Source: Rufibacter roseolus (GTDB lineage: Bacteria; Bacteroidota; Bacteroidia; Cytophagales; Hymenobacteraceae). Taken from it: 64,000 nt of DNA. Location: contig NZ_JAFMSU010000003.1 in assembly GCF_017916365.1 (NCBI RefSeq), positions 310,001 to 374,000 on the forward strand, written 5' to 3'. The position numbers were made by a program, and so were the translations under genes. Below, one piece after another: positions 1-8,000 of this stretch (positions are counted from its first letter, which is position 1; every line of letters starts with the position of its first letter). The notes beneath the pieces were generated by a model. It saw nothing but the letters and a program-made list of their open reading frames with translations, had not been told where the DNA came from and searched no databases.

Positions 1-640
1 TCTTTTCTGCGAGCAGCACATCCATGTCCCGCATCAGTTTGTCTACGTCCTGGGCGTTGGTGCCGTCATAGTGACCGCGCAGGCGACGTTGCTCGTCTAC
101 CAGCAGGAAAGCGCCGCTGTGCTCAAATCCGCCGGGCACGGTCTTGTCCACCATGGCGCTGGTGAAGTAGTATTTCTGAGCCATGTCCAGGATGGTGTCG
201 CGGTCGCCGGTCAGGAAATGCCAGGTATTGCTTTTCACCCCCAGTCTATCGGCGTAGTCACGGAGCACGGCCACGGTGTCATGGGTGGGGTCAATGGAGT
301 GCGAGAGCAAGGTTACCCGCGGGTTGTCTTTGTACTTCTCATACACCCGCAGCAACTGGCTTTTCATCTTAGGACAGATAGACGGACAAGAGGTGAAAAA
401 GAAATCCGCCACGTAGATCTTGTTGGCTACCGTTTGCTGGGTCACCATCTGGCTGTCCTGGTCCAGGAAGGCGAAATCAGGAATGGAATGGTATATGGTG
501 TCTACGCTTGGTTTACCGTCTACCATGGTTACTTTGGGCTCGCGCGGACCCAGGATGGGTAACTGCTTGTTTTCCGGGGCCGAGGTACAGGCCGTGGCCA
601 GCACCACTCCCAGCCCAAGCGCTAAAAGGGTATTTTTCAT
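1..640 (-). CDS. SCO1/SenC family copper-handling lipoprotein, 3' end cut by window edge
   Basis: Reading the minus strand from the ATG at 640 gives about 213 residues with no stop before base 1, so the C-terminus lies outside the window. A lipoprotein signal peptide ends in ATAC at residues 15-18. A thioredoxin-like core carries the CPSIC (CxxxC) motif after TYVADFFFTS-like strands, and a later conserved His (EHSGAFLLVD) completes the usual two-Cys-one-His copper site of SCO proteins. These act at the membrane in Cu(A) assembly of cytochrome oxidase or in thiol redox. The start overlaps the stop of the upstream lipoprotein gene by 4 bp (ATGA), so the two are translationally coupled. Family call is firm; the precise role is inferred. 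Confidence 0.9.
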   Translation of the reverse strand, partial: MKNTLLALGLGVVLATACTSAPENKQLPILGPREPKVTMVDGKPSVDTIYHSIPDFAFLDQDSQMVTQQTVANKIYVADFFFTSCPSICPKMKSQLLRVYEKYKDNPRVTLLSHSIDPTHDTVAVLRDYADRLGVKSNTWHFLTGDRDTILDMAQKYYFTSAMVDKTVPGGFEHSGAFLLVDEQRRLRGHYDGTNAQDVDKLMRDMDVLLAEK

Positions 641-1059
641 TTAGAAGTTCTGTAAAGGGAATTCAGGGAATCGGCGGACCGTAGGCTTTGGGCAATGGCG
701 CGGCGCACCTCTTCTATTTTAACTTTTTCCTGCTGCAGGTAAGACAGGGCCTCATCTGGCACTTTTCCTTCCGGCGACTTGTACCCATGCATCCACTGCA
801 TCATGCGCTCATCGGCGCGCACCAGATCAGAGATCCCGTTTGTGAGGCTTCGGCGGGCCAGCGTATCCTGCACCACCACCGAGTCTTTCAGGTAGGCAAG
901 TTCCTTGCGGCGGGAATACAGGTCGCCCATTTTGGCCATGGCTGAGTCATGGAGCGCCAGCACCTCTGTTTGCAACACCTCTACTTTCTTTTCCGGCGAA
1001 GGCGCGCAGGACGCCAAAACCAAAGCCAGGAAAAACAGCGGAAGCCGTGAAGTCTTCAT
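637..1059 (-). CDS. small lipoprotein coupled to the SCO1 gene
   Basis: 140 residues from the ATG at 1059. I chose this start because it begins a clean lipoprotein signal (MKTSRLPLFFLALVLASC); an upstream in-frame ATG at 1083 adds residues that fit a signal peptide poorly. The mature part is mostly charged helix with probable coiled coil and no enzymatic motif. Its TGA overlaps the ATG of the SCO1-like gene (637-640), implying co-translation, so a helper role in copper or cytochrome oxidase assembly is plausible but inferred. I recognise no named family. Confidence 0.8.
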   Translation of the reverse strand: MKTSRLPLFFLALVLASCAPSPEKKVEVLQTEVLALHDSAMAKMGDLYSRRKELAYLKDSVVVQDTLARRSLTNGISDLVRADERMMQWMHGYKSPEGKVPDEALSYLQQEKVKIEEVRRAIAQSLRSADSLNSLYRTSK

Positions 1060-1156
1060 ATAGGAATACATTTTCAGGTGCAAAGGTAGATGCTACACCC
1101 ATAGAACGCACTGCTTTCCGGTAGATTATCAAGGATTCTGTTTTAGAACCATCCTG

Positions 1157-1188
1157 TTTCAGGGCTGTTTATGTAAAAGCAGGGGCAA
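1157..1188. repeat. intergenic palindrome family copy
   Basis: Core reads agggctgttt-atgt-aaaagcagggg. It fits the framework GGGC-xx-TTTT/AAAA-xx-GCCC shared by about 35 copies in this window. It sits upstream of the lipoprotein/SCO1 pair. Confidence 0.6.
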
Positions 1189-1433
1189 TCCCCTGTGGTT
1201 GCCCTTGATGTTGGCGAGCAAAGTTTAGGTTGTTGGCGATAACACCAACAACAGCAGAAAATTGCAAGGGCAATCTCCGCTGGCGCGAGCCGCTGGCTCG
1301 TGTCCGCACGCATTCCTCAACATTGCCTTGCTGAAGAGGAAAAGGGGCTCTGCAATACATGTGGACACGAGCCAGCGGCTTGCGCCAGCGCAGTTACTTT
1401 ATTCAATAAGGGCAACCACAAGGGATTGTCCCT
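1181..1433. repeat. nested inverted repeats, about 250 bp, non-coding
   Basis: The outer arms at 1181-1206 and 1408-1433 are reverse complements with about 24 of 26 matches. Their motif is GGCAACCACAAGGGATTG-like and recurs near 14730. Inner arms at 1279-1309 and 1361-1390 match at about 29 of 31 positions and centre on CACGAGCCAGCGG. Between them lies a GTTGTTGG-type palindrome (1228-1252). Short open frames across this stretch are by-products of the repeats. I see no gene between 1084 and 1583. Confidence 0.7.
1228..1252. repeat. GTTGTTGG-type palindrome, copy 1 of 3
   Basis: An imperfect hairpin with arms TTGTTGG/CCAACAA and a GATAA-like centre. Related copies lie at 60107-60133 and 60231-60257. 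Confidence 0.65.
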
Positions 1434-1503
1434 ACATGTTCAAAAAATATCAGGTATCATGAGAGACAAAGCGGTGCCTGTCCTCTACAAAAAACAGGCA
1501 CTT

Positions 1504-1540
1504 GGTTTTGGGCCTGTTTTCACTAAATGAGCGCTGAAAC
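1504..1540. repeat. intergenic palindrome family copy, one arm decayed
   Basis: The left arm GGTTTTGGGCCTGTTTT is canonical and the right end keeps GAAAC at the expected distance, but the GCCC block is degraded. Confidence 0.5.
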
Positions 1541-1583
1541 AGAAAGATCACAAATCACACTTATATAAAACAAACTTATATAA

Positions 1584-1622
1584 AACAAAGAGCGGCTGCC
1601 TGGTGGGCAGCCGCTCTTTGTT
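1584..1622 (-). terminator. Rho-independent terminator of the 1636-2628 gene
   Basis: A perfect 17-bp stem (1584-1600 with 1606-1622) and 5-base loop. On the minus strand it is followed by a TTTTATAT tract and lies 14 bases past the stop codon of the disordered-protein gene. Confidence 0.85.
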
Positions 1623-1635
1623 CAGTGGTTTCTAA

Positions 1636-2628
1636 TTACCAGCTGAAGTCTTCGCGGGAAGGGGGTTGCGTTCCCTGGCCTCTCACGTGGCCGCTGCTTG
1701 GGTCGTAGCGGCGGTCCTGGCCTTCTTCTGAGCGGTAGTCGCGGTCGTTACCCCAGCTCAGGGAGCCGGCCATGTTGCCGTAGTTCTCGCTTCTGCCACC
1801 CTCGCCTTGTTGGTTGTGGTGTTCCCGGTGCGGTCTGTTGTAGTCAAAGTTAGCGCCGCCCTCGGCCTGGGTTCTGCGGTCAAAGCCGCTGCTCAATTGG
1901 CCCAGCTGCCGGCCGCGCTCATACTCGCCCCGGTTGTAGTGGGATTGTGAATCGTCATAGATCTCGTAGCGGCTGTCATCGCCTCGGCGGGAGATATCAT
2001 TCGTCCCGATGTCTCTCACACCGCCTCTTGAGCCGGCCCGGTCTGAGGGTTCCCAGCCTCTGGTGTTGTCTGCGCCGCGGCTACCCGGACGGCCGGAGCC
2101 ATCGTACTGCTCGCGCTCGCCGGGGGCAAAGCTGTTGTGGTCGCGGTAGGCGCCGTAAACCTGGCGGTTTACGTGGCGGTCTTCTTCGCGGCCGTGGCCA
2201 CTGCTCCAGCGGGAACCGTCTCCTGAATTCTGGTTATGCGAGCCGCCTCTGGAAGACCCGAAGCCCTGGGCTCCGCCGTAGCTGCCCATGTTTCCGAAGT
2301 TGCGGGTGGAGTGTTCCAGACCGTTGTTGTCTTCGTGAGCGCCCATGTTATCAAAGCGCTCTCCGCGGCGGTTGGGGTCCCGGCCATAGTCACGGGGCAG
2401 CTCGTGGTCTCTTTCCCGGCGGCGGTCCTCATTGGAGCCCTGGTACTGGTTGCTGCGGTAATCATTGCTGATATCGCGGTCATTGAAGTTGTTCCGGCGG
2501 TCCAGGCGGTCGTAGTCCCGGTCGCGGTCATTGTCCAGGCGGTAAGATCCGCGGTACTGGTCTTCATCGGCGCGCCGATTATCTGAACGGTGATGACCAC
2601 GGTCATCTGGTCTATGGTTTCTGTTCAT
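1636..2628 (-). CDS. low-complexity, intrinsically disordered Arg/Asp/Gly/Asn/Ser-rich protein
   Basis: 330 residues from the ATG at 2628 (MNRNHRPDD...); an upstream in-frame ATG at 2652 is less likely because it lies next to the repeat-derived leader. Composition is dominated by R, D, G, N, S, Y and H, with RDYD, RDRD and RGS-type runs and almost no hydrophobic residues. There is no signal peptide or membrane segment, so it is probably cytoplasmic. Its own terminator (1584-1622) supports it as a real transcription unit. Such proteins may be stress- or condensate-related, but nothing in the sequence proves a function. Codon usage is high in GC like its neighbours. Confidence 0.7.
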   Translation of the reverse strand: MNRNHRPDDRGHHRSDNRRADEDQYRGSYRLDNDRDRDYDRLDRRNNFNDRDISNDYRSNQYQGSNEDRRRERDHELPRDYGRDPNRRGERFDNMGAHEDNNGLEHSTRNFGNMGSYGGAQGFGSSRGGSHNQNSGDGSRWSSGHGREEDRHVNRQVYGAYRDHNSFAPGEREQYDGSGRPGSRGADNTRGWEPSDRAGSRGGVRDIGTNDISRRGDDSRYEIYDDSQSHYNRGEYERGRQLGQLSSGFDRRTQAEGGANFDYNRPHREHHNQQGEGGRSENYGNMAGSLSWGNDRDYRSEEGQDRRYDPSSGHVRGQGTQPPSREDFSW

Positions 2629-2675
2629 GGTGTTAGACTTTTGGTGTAACAAACAGCTTATGTAAACGGCAAGAA

Positions 2676-2730
2676 AGGCGATCCGGTTTTAGGCCCGTTT
2701 TCAGAAAGCGGGCTTAAAACCGGGTCGCCT
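2676..2730. repeat. intergenic palindrome family copy, long stem
   Basis: 22-base arms (2676-2697 and 2709-2730) match at 20 positions, with the mismatches able to form G-U pairs. The loop is 11 bases. It lies between two minus-strand genes and may terminate the 2742-3008 gene. Confidence 0.8.
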
Positions 2731-2741
2731 CCAGTTCCGCG

Positions 2742-3008
2742 CTATTTGGTGCGCAGGTTGTTCGCGTTGCTGCCGTCCAGCTCAGTGGTGTCTTCCTCGT
2801 CCTCGGCGGCCACGTTCCCCTCAGAGAAGCGGCCTTCGGGCTCATGGTCCAGAAAGTCTGCCTCAATGGCCTGCAGGCGGCTGCCGCCCAGGTCTGGCTT
2901 GGCGGTCTCATCATCCTCCGTCTTGCTTCCTTTTACCGGAACGGGGTTTTCATCTGGCAAGCGTTTGCTCTCGTCAGAATTGGTGATGTTGTCGTTTTGG
3001 ATAGGCAT
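2742..3008 (-). CDS. small acidic hypothetical protein
   Basis: 88 residues, strongly acidic (many D and E), hydrophilic, without signal peptide or recognised domain. It starts MPIQNDNITNSDESKRLP. It is flanked on both sides by palindrome copies (2676-2730 and 3102-3146), which usually mark gene boundaries in this window. I do not recognise a family. It could be a small disordered stress protein like its downstream neighbour. Confidence 0.6.
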   Translation of the reverse strand: MPIQNDNITNSDESKRLPDENPVPVKGSKTEDDETAKPDLGGSRLQAIEADFLDHEPEGRFSEGNVAAEDEEDTTELDGSNANNLRTK

Positions 3009-3101
3009 AGGTTGGGTCTGTAAATGAAAGCAGCCACTGCGGCTACCTCTATTTTATTTGTACGCTCCCAACTGAAAATGTTTGGTACCAAATCATGAAG
3101 A

Positions 3102-3146
3102 AGCCCGTTTTGAGGCTGTTTTACAGAAAACAACCCAAAACGGGCC
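3102..3146. repeat. intergenic palindrome family copy
   Basis: GCCCGTTTTGAGGCTGTTTT pairs imperfectly with AAAACAACCCAAAACGGGC across an ACAG centre. It lies just past the stop of the zinc-ribbon gene. Confidence 0.75.
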
Positions 3147-3168
3147 TCTTTTAAATAGCTGACTTTCT

Positions 3169-3801
3169 TTAGTTTTCGCTGAAGGGCTCCATCTTGATCT
3201 TCTCAATCATAAGGTACTTCTTGAACTCGTGCAGCATGCGGGCCATCTCCTTGTCCTGCTCCTCCATCTGGTGCTTCTCGGCGTCGGCGGAGTGGATGGC
3301 GGTGCGGAGCTGCTCCAGGCTCACGGCCATGTGGTCGCGGGCTTCCTGGGCGCGGGCGCGCAGTTCGTCCTCAGACTGGAGGGCGGCAATGTTGGTATCC
3401 AGTTCCTGCAAGCAGACCTCCAGGAAGGGGATCATGTCCCAGGGGTTGTTGGGGCGGTTCCAGGTGAACTCAATATTACAGCGGCGGCATTTGTAGCGGT
3501 TAGATTTCCAGCCCAGTTCATTCGTGGCCACGCTGGTTTTCTTGAGCATATCGGCTTTGCTGCAGGTAGGGCACTGCGCATGATCCTCTATGATGCCTTT
3601 GAGGGTCTCGTGCTTGTCCATCACCTGCTGCCTGAAATCGGCGTGGCTGTAAATTTTTTCGGTGAGCCGTTCACAGGCGGCATTCAACTCCTGGTGCTCC
3701 TCTGTTAAGGTGCCTTCCGCAGCCAACCGCTCGCCCCGCTTTTTGAAGAAAGTGATGAGCTTGATGACTTCTCTCTCGTTTTCCGTGATATGCTGCTTCA
3801 T
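3169..3801 (-). CDS. coiled-coil protein with a four-cysteine zinc ribbon
   Basis: 210 residues, no signal peptide. Long heptad-like helices (about 5-75 and 125-205) flank a central zinc-ribbon-like element with CPTC near residue 77 and CRRC near residue 104, a spacing typical of structural zinc sites. The cytoplasmic helical architecture suggests a protein- or nucleic-acid-binding scaffold. No catalytic motif is visible and I do not recognise a named family. It is transcribed alone, with about 1.27 kb of non-coding DNA upstream. Confidence 0.75.
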   Translation of the reverse strand: MKQHITENEREVIKLITFFKKRGERLAAEGTLTEEHQELNAACERLTEKIYSHADFRQQVMDKHETLKGIIEDHAQCPTCSKADMLKKTSVATNELGWKSNRYKCRRCNIEFTWNRPNNPWDMIPFLEVCLQELDTNIAALQSEDELRARAQEARDHMAVSLEQLRTAIHSADAEKHQMEEQDKEMARMLHEFKKYLMIEKIKMEPFSEN

Positions 3802-4010
3802 GTGATGGATCCTGATGCTTATTTACCCAAAGATACAAAAAGCATCCGTACCCACTTAGCCTGCTCATTGGCAACAACATTCTGGCTGACTTCTTTCTTA
3901 AGTTCTTTTTAACAGAAAGAGGCCGCAGCAAAACCCTTCATGCCTCCCTTTGACCTTTGGCAGATGTCCAATACAAAGAGGAGCCTTCCTAGCCAGCAGT
4001 AACAAGGGAA

Positions 4011-4047
4011 GTTTTGGACCTGTTTTTTGAAAATCGCCGCAAAAACA
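4011..4047. repeat. intergenic palindrome family copy, weak
   Basis: Reads GTTTTGGACCTGTTTT, centre TTGA, then AAATCGCCGCAAAAAC. Framework ends are kept and pairing is poor. Confidence 0.5.
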
Positions 4048-4223
4048 TGCCTGGCAGACTGCCAACCATGCTTTCCCCGAAAGGCAAGTTGATTGAAATG
4101 AAAAGAACCGTGGCTGATGATAAAAAACAACCAACCTGTTTTGGGCCTGAAATCTGAGAAAAAGGGAAAGAATAAGAGAATGGCTCTCAGCGGGAAGGAA
4201 ACCGGAAGGGGGTAAAATAAAAA

Positions 4224-4253
4224 AGCCTCTCCTTCCGTAAGGAAGAAGAGGCT
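4224..4253 (-). terminator. Rho-independent terminator, minus strand, of a candidate small RNA
   Basis: Stem AGCCTCT-CTTCC / GGAAG-AGAGGCT with one mismatch and a GTAA loop, followed on the minus strand by CTTTTTTATTTT. No protein gene ends here, so it more likely closes a non-coding transcript or acts as an attenuator. Confidence 0.75.
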
Positions 4254-4410
4254 GAAAAAGAAGGGGCAGGCGGTTCATATGTCATCAGCGTCTGTAGCAT
4301 ATCCCCCAATAAGCACCAGAACTTTTGACGCCCCTGCAATGCAGAAGTGCTCCGCCGCCCCTTTATATCTTCAATGTTGTGATCAACAAACTGTCTTTGT
4401 TGTTTTAACT
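4224..4410 (-). ncRNA. candidate structured small RNA, about 185 nt
   Basis: The minus strand has a TACCTTTG box (4422-4415), a good match to the Bacteroidota -7 consensus TAnnTTTG, and a clear terminator 160-190 bases downstream. In between, a hairpin with CAACAAA/TTTGTTG arms (4384-4402) is followed by a long-range stem. In that stem, 4351-4363 (CCGCCGCCCCTT) pairs with 4261-4273 (AAGGGGCAGGCGG), enclosing smaller stems (CTGCAATGCAG; GCGTC/GACGC). Length and single long closing stem recall 6S RNA, but I cannot assign it. Alternative: a leader, since a short Leu-rich frame (MNRLPLLFQPLL...) crosses the terminator; however, no suitable operon follows. Confidence 0.45.
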
Positions 4411-4414
4411 GTGT

Positions 4415-4422
4415 CAAAGGTA
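4415..4422 (-). promoter_or_regulatory. TACCTTTG -7 box, minus strand
   Basis: Exact match to TAnnTTTG on the minus strand at the start of the candidate small RNA. No clear TTTG -33 element is seen upstream. Confidence 0.4.
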
Positions 4423-4456
4423 ATAGGTTTTTTTCGCCCTGCTACTGGAATTCGGT

Positions 4457-4498
4457 GAGCGGCCCGTTTTTCCGGTTAAACCTGCCCTTTTCAGGGTT
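4457..4498. repeat. intergenic palindrome family copy, degenerate
   Basis: GGCCCGTTTTTCCGG followed by a CCCTTTTCAGGG mini-hairpin; a possible eroded copy. Confidence 0.35.
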
Positions 4499-4675
4499 GA
4501 AAGTTTTTTTCAGTTTTTTTCTGACTCAGAATCCTTCAATTCACCTCTTTCACCCTTCTTTTTCTCTCCCCTTTTAGGAGATAACGTGTCTAAATTAGGA
4601 AATAAAAGCACATCCTAGTTTACTTCCTATCACTTTGTTAAAATAATTATATTACAATATTGAGTGCAAAAAATT

Positions 4676-4718
4676 TATCTTTGACGGAATTATTGAACTA
4701 AAGGTTACAATAAGTTTG
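4676..4718 (+). promoter_or_regulatory. two candidate TAnnTTTG -7 boxes upstream of the T9SS surface protein gene
   Basis: TATCTTTG at 4676-4683 and TAAGTTTG at 4711-4718 both match the Bacteroidota -7 element and lie in an unusually AT-rich stretch. TTG triplets 14-16 bases upstream are shorter than the usual spacing. Either would give a leader of about 350-390 bases to the gene starting at 5077. Confidence 0.4.
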
Positions 4719-5076
4719 TTAGGCCCCCATAAACCTGACATACAACATGATTTTTTTAGACTAAATACTTTTTAAACCCAAGCACAGACAAAGACAAAAA
4801 TTCCTCCTTAGTACAATTTAAAAATACTATATATGAAACAACTATACATTCTCTCTCCCCTTCAATCCTCTGCTTTCATCAGCAAGCCACAGCAGAAAAA
4901 TAATTTTGGTTTCCCAGAGAAGAACCCTTCTCAGATAGTGATTGGGCAGACCTCACCCCAACTGGTGTAATTACTCGCTCAGCGCAAAAATCATGACACT
5001 TGGCACTAGGTGCCCTGGGCCTGCTTTTGCGTGTCCTATATTCTCCTAATAACCATTCTTATTCTTTTCTGGCACC

Positions 5077-8000
5077 ATGGCGCCTTTAAAAAAGTTCTTT
5101 CAATCACTGGGCTTCCTGTTCCTGTTGAGCTTTGTCTCCTATGCCCAAAATTGCCCCGACAAGCCTGATGTCTCCCTGGCTGATGCCAACGAGGAGAACT
5201 TCACCCGATGTAGTTCGGTAGGCGGATCTGTTGAGTACAACCTGGTGGTCTCCAACATCTCCACCACTGCCTCCAAAAACAAAGAGTACACCATAGAGTG
5301 GGGCGACGGAACCTCTAACACGTATCCGGCTTCTTTTACCAACGCCAGCCACGTCTACAAAACCCAGGGTAGTTTCAACCTGAAATTCACCATCACCAAC
5401 CAGAACGGTTGCTCTGACAGCAGAATTTACTCGGTTTTCAACGGCAGCACGCCCGGGATTGGTATCCAGAGCCCCAACAACACTTCAGACTGCGCCCCGG
5501 CCGCCTTTACCTTCGGGATCACCGGGACCCAGGGCAACGCCCCCAACACCACCTACGCCATCTGGTTCGACGACGGTACCGACACCCTCCGCTACACCCA
5601 GGCCACCCTTCCCTCTACCATTACCCACGCTTTCACCAAATCTTCTGAGGGAAAACCCAAAGGTTTCACCATGTACGCCGTGGCCTACGGCTGTATCCCT
5701 AAGCAGGCCGAAGTAAGCGGAATCATCATATCGGCCAAACCAATCCCGGCCTTCAGCATGACTCCGGAGAGCCCTTTCTGCGCGAACCAGGTAGTAACCC
5801 TGAATGACCAAACCAAAGGAGGCTTTAACGGAAACAACGTAGGCGGGAACACGAGCGGCTACCGCCGGCTATGGACTATCTTGCCCAACGTGGGTTGGGA
5901 GTTCACCAATTCCACCAACGCTTCGTCTACCAGCCCTTCTATACGCTTCACCCAGAACGGCACCTACAGAATCTCCTTAGCGGTAACGCCAACGGGTACC
6001 AGCACCACCTGCCAGGGCGACTCCATTATCAAGGTGGTGGAAGTGCGTGATATCCCTTCTGCGCCTACCGCCTCTCCCGCTACCATTTGCTATAACACCA
6101 CCGCCACCCTCAAAGCGCAAGGCGATGCCCCTATGTTTAAATGGTATGCCTCGGCTACGGCCACCACACCTTTGGCTACCGGCGCCACTTTCACCACGCC
6201 TCTTCTGAAAGCCAACACCACTTACTTTGTGGAGGCTGCCCTGAACAGCAGCGGTTGCGCTAACCCAACGCGGGTTCCAGTCACCGTTACCGTTATCCCG
6301 CTTCCAGCCCTTCCGGCGGCGCCGGATGTGACGACCTGCTTGGGCAGCAGCGCCACTATAAAAGCCACCGTGGCGGCGGGGAACAAAGTTTACTGGTACG
6401 CTACCGCCACCAGCGGCGATACCCTGGCTACCGGTACTACTTTCACCACCCCCGCCCTGAGCGCCACCACCACATATTACGCCGCCACTGTATCTGCGCA
6501 AGGATGTTTTTCCTCGACTAGAAAAGCCGTAAAGGTGACAGTACAGCCCGTGGTAACAGACAACACGATCAGTGCCCCGCAAACCCTTTGCCTTGGCGAG
6601 TCTGCCGCTACGCTTACCGGTACTACTCCTAAAGGCGGCTCCGGTACTTATACCTTTGTCTGGGAAAGCAGAACCCAAAACACGACGTTCGCCAAAGCGG
6701 CCGGCACTAGCAACACGGCTACCTATAATCCAGGCGCCCTTACGCAGACCACCTGGTTCAGACGAGTGGTTACCTCCGGTAGCTGTACCAATATCTCTGA
6801 GCCAATCCAGATCACGGTAGTACCCGCCATAACTAACAATACCTTTGCGGCCGCTCCGGAAATAGTTTGCTACGGCTTCACTACCACTTTAAACGGTTCT
6901 ATTCCAGCCGGCGGAAACGGCGGCACCCCGGTTTATCTCTGGGAAATGAGTACCACCAGCGACCCAGCAGGGTTCAAAGCTGCCGAAGGCGCCAATACTG
7001 GTCAGTCTTATGTTACCGGCGCGCTTAAGGCAGATACCTGGTTCCGTAGGAAAGTGACCATTGACGGTTGCACCCAGTCTTCTGCGGCGGTTTTGGTGTC
7101 TATCAATACTTTCTCCTTCCCGCCAACGGTAGCTAATGCCACCATCTGCAACGGCGGCACGGCCACCCTCACGGCCACCGCTCCCGGCGGACCTTACGAG
7201 TGGTACACCAGCGCCACCGGAGGCACTCCGTTCTTTACCGGCGACCAATACACCACCCCAGCCCTTACTTCTAATACTTCTTACTTTGTGCAAAGCCGGG
7301 CTATTGGCAACTGCTCAGAGGCGCGCACCGAGGTGAAAGTGACGGTATTGCCGGTGATCTCCAACAACACCATTGCCGGGGAACAGGTAGTCTGCCAGGG
7401 CAGTGTTCCTGCGGCCCTGACCGGGTCAAAACCATCGGGCGGAAACGACACCCCGGTATATACCTGGGAAAGCAGCGTGAACGGCTCCAGCTTCGCCGCC
7501 GCCGCTGGCACCAACACAAACCAGAACTACACGCCAGGTGCCTTAACCCAACCTACCTGGTTCCGCCGCAAAGTGACCATGGGTCCATGTGTGGATTATT
7601 CCCCTGCGGTTAAAGTGGACGTGACGCCGGTTCTCAACCCGGTTACCATGCCTGCTGATCTGACGGTGTGCGACAATTCCTCCTCGCCCATCATCCAGGT
7701 GCCAGCGGCCACCGGCGGAAACGGCACCTACACCTATAAGTGGGAGAAAAGTATCACCAGCGCTACCGCAGGGTTCACCACCGCCACCGGTGCTTTTGAA
7801 GAAGCTACCTACGCCCCGGGCATTCTGCGCGCCACTGCCTGGTTCAGGAGAATCACTTACTCAGGAAGCTGCCAGATTGTGAGTGCAGCGGTGAAAGTGA
7901 CGGTACTGCCGTTACCGGCCCTCCCTATCGCCAAAGACGTAGTGACCTGCCAGAACGCCACTGCAACCTTAACAGCCACGCCGGCTTCTTCCGGGCAGAA

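Noticed and set aside
4280-4300. Hammerhead-like CTGATGA word in the candidate small RNA
   Set aside because: The required GAAA core and flanking stems are not present.
4187-4417. Minus-strand frame of 76 residues
   Set aside because: It spans the candidate small RNA and its terminator; codon pattern and lack of conserved features argue against a protein.
4833-4970. 45-codon frame MKQLYILSPLQSSAF... upstream of the surface protein
   Set aside because: No terminator, family or hydrophobic signal; it lies in the AT-rich promoter/leader area and may be chance.
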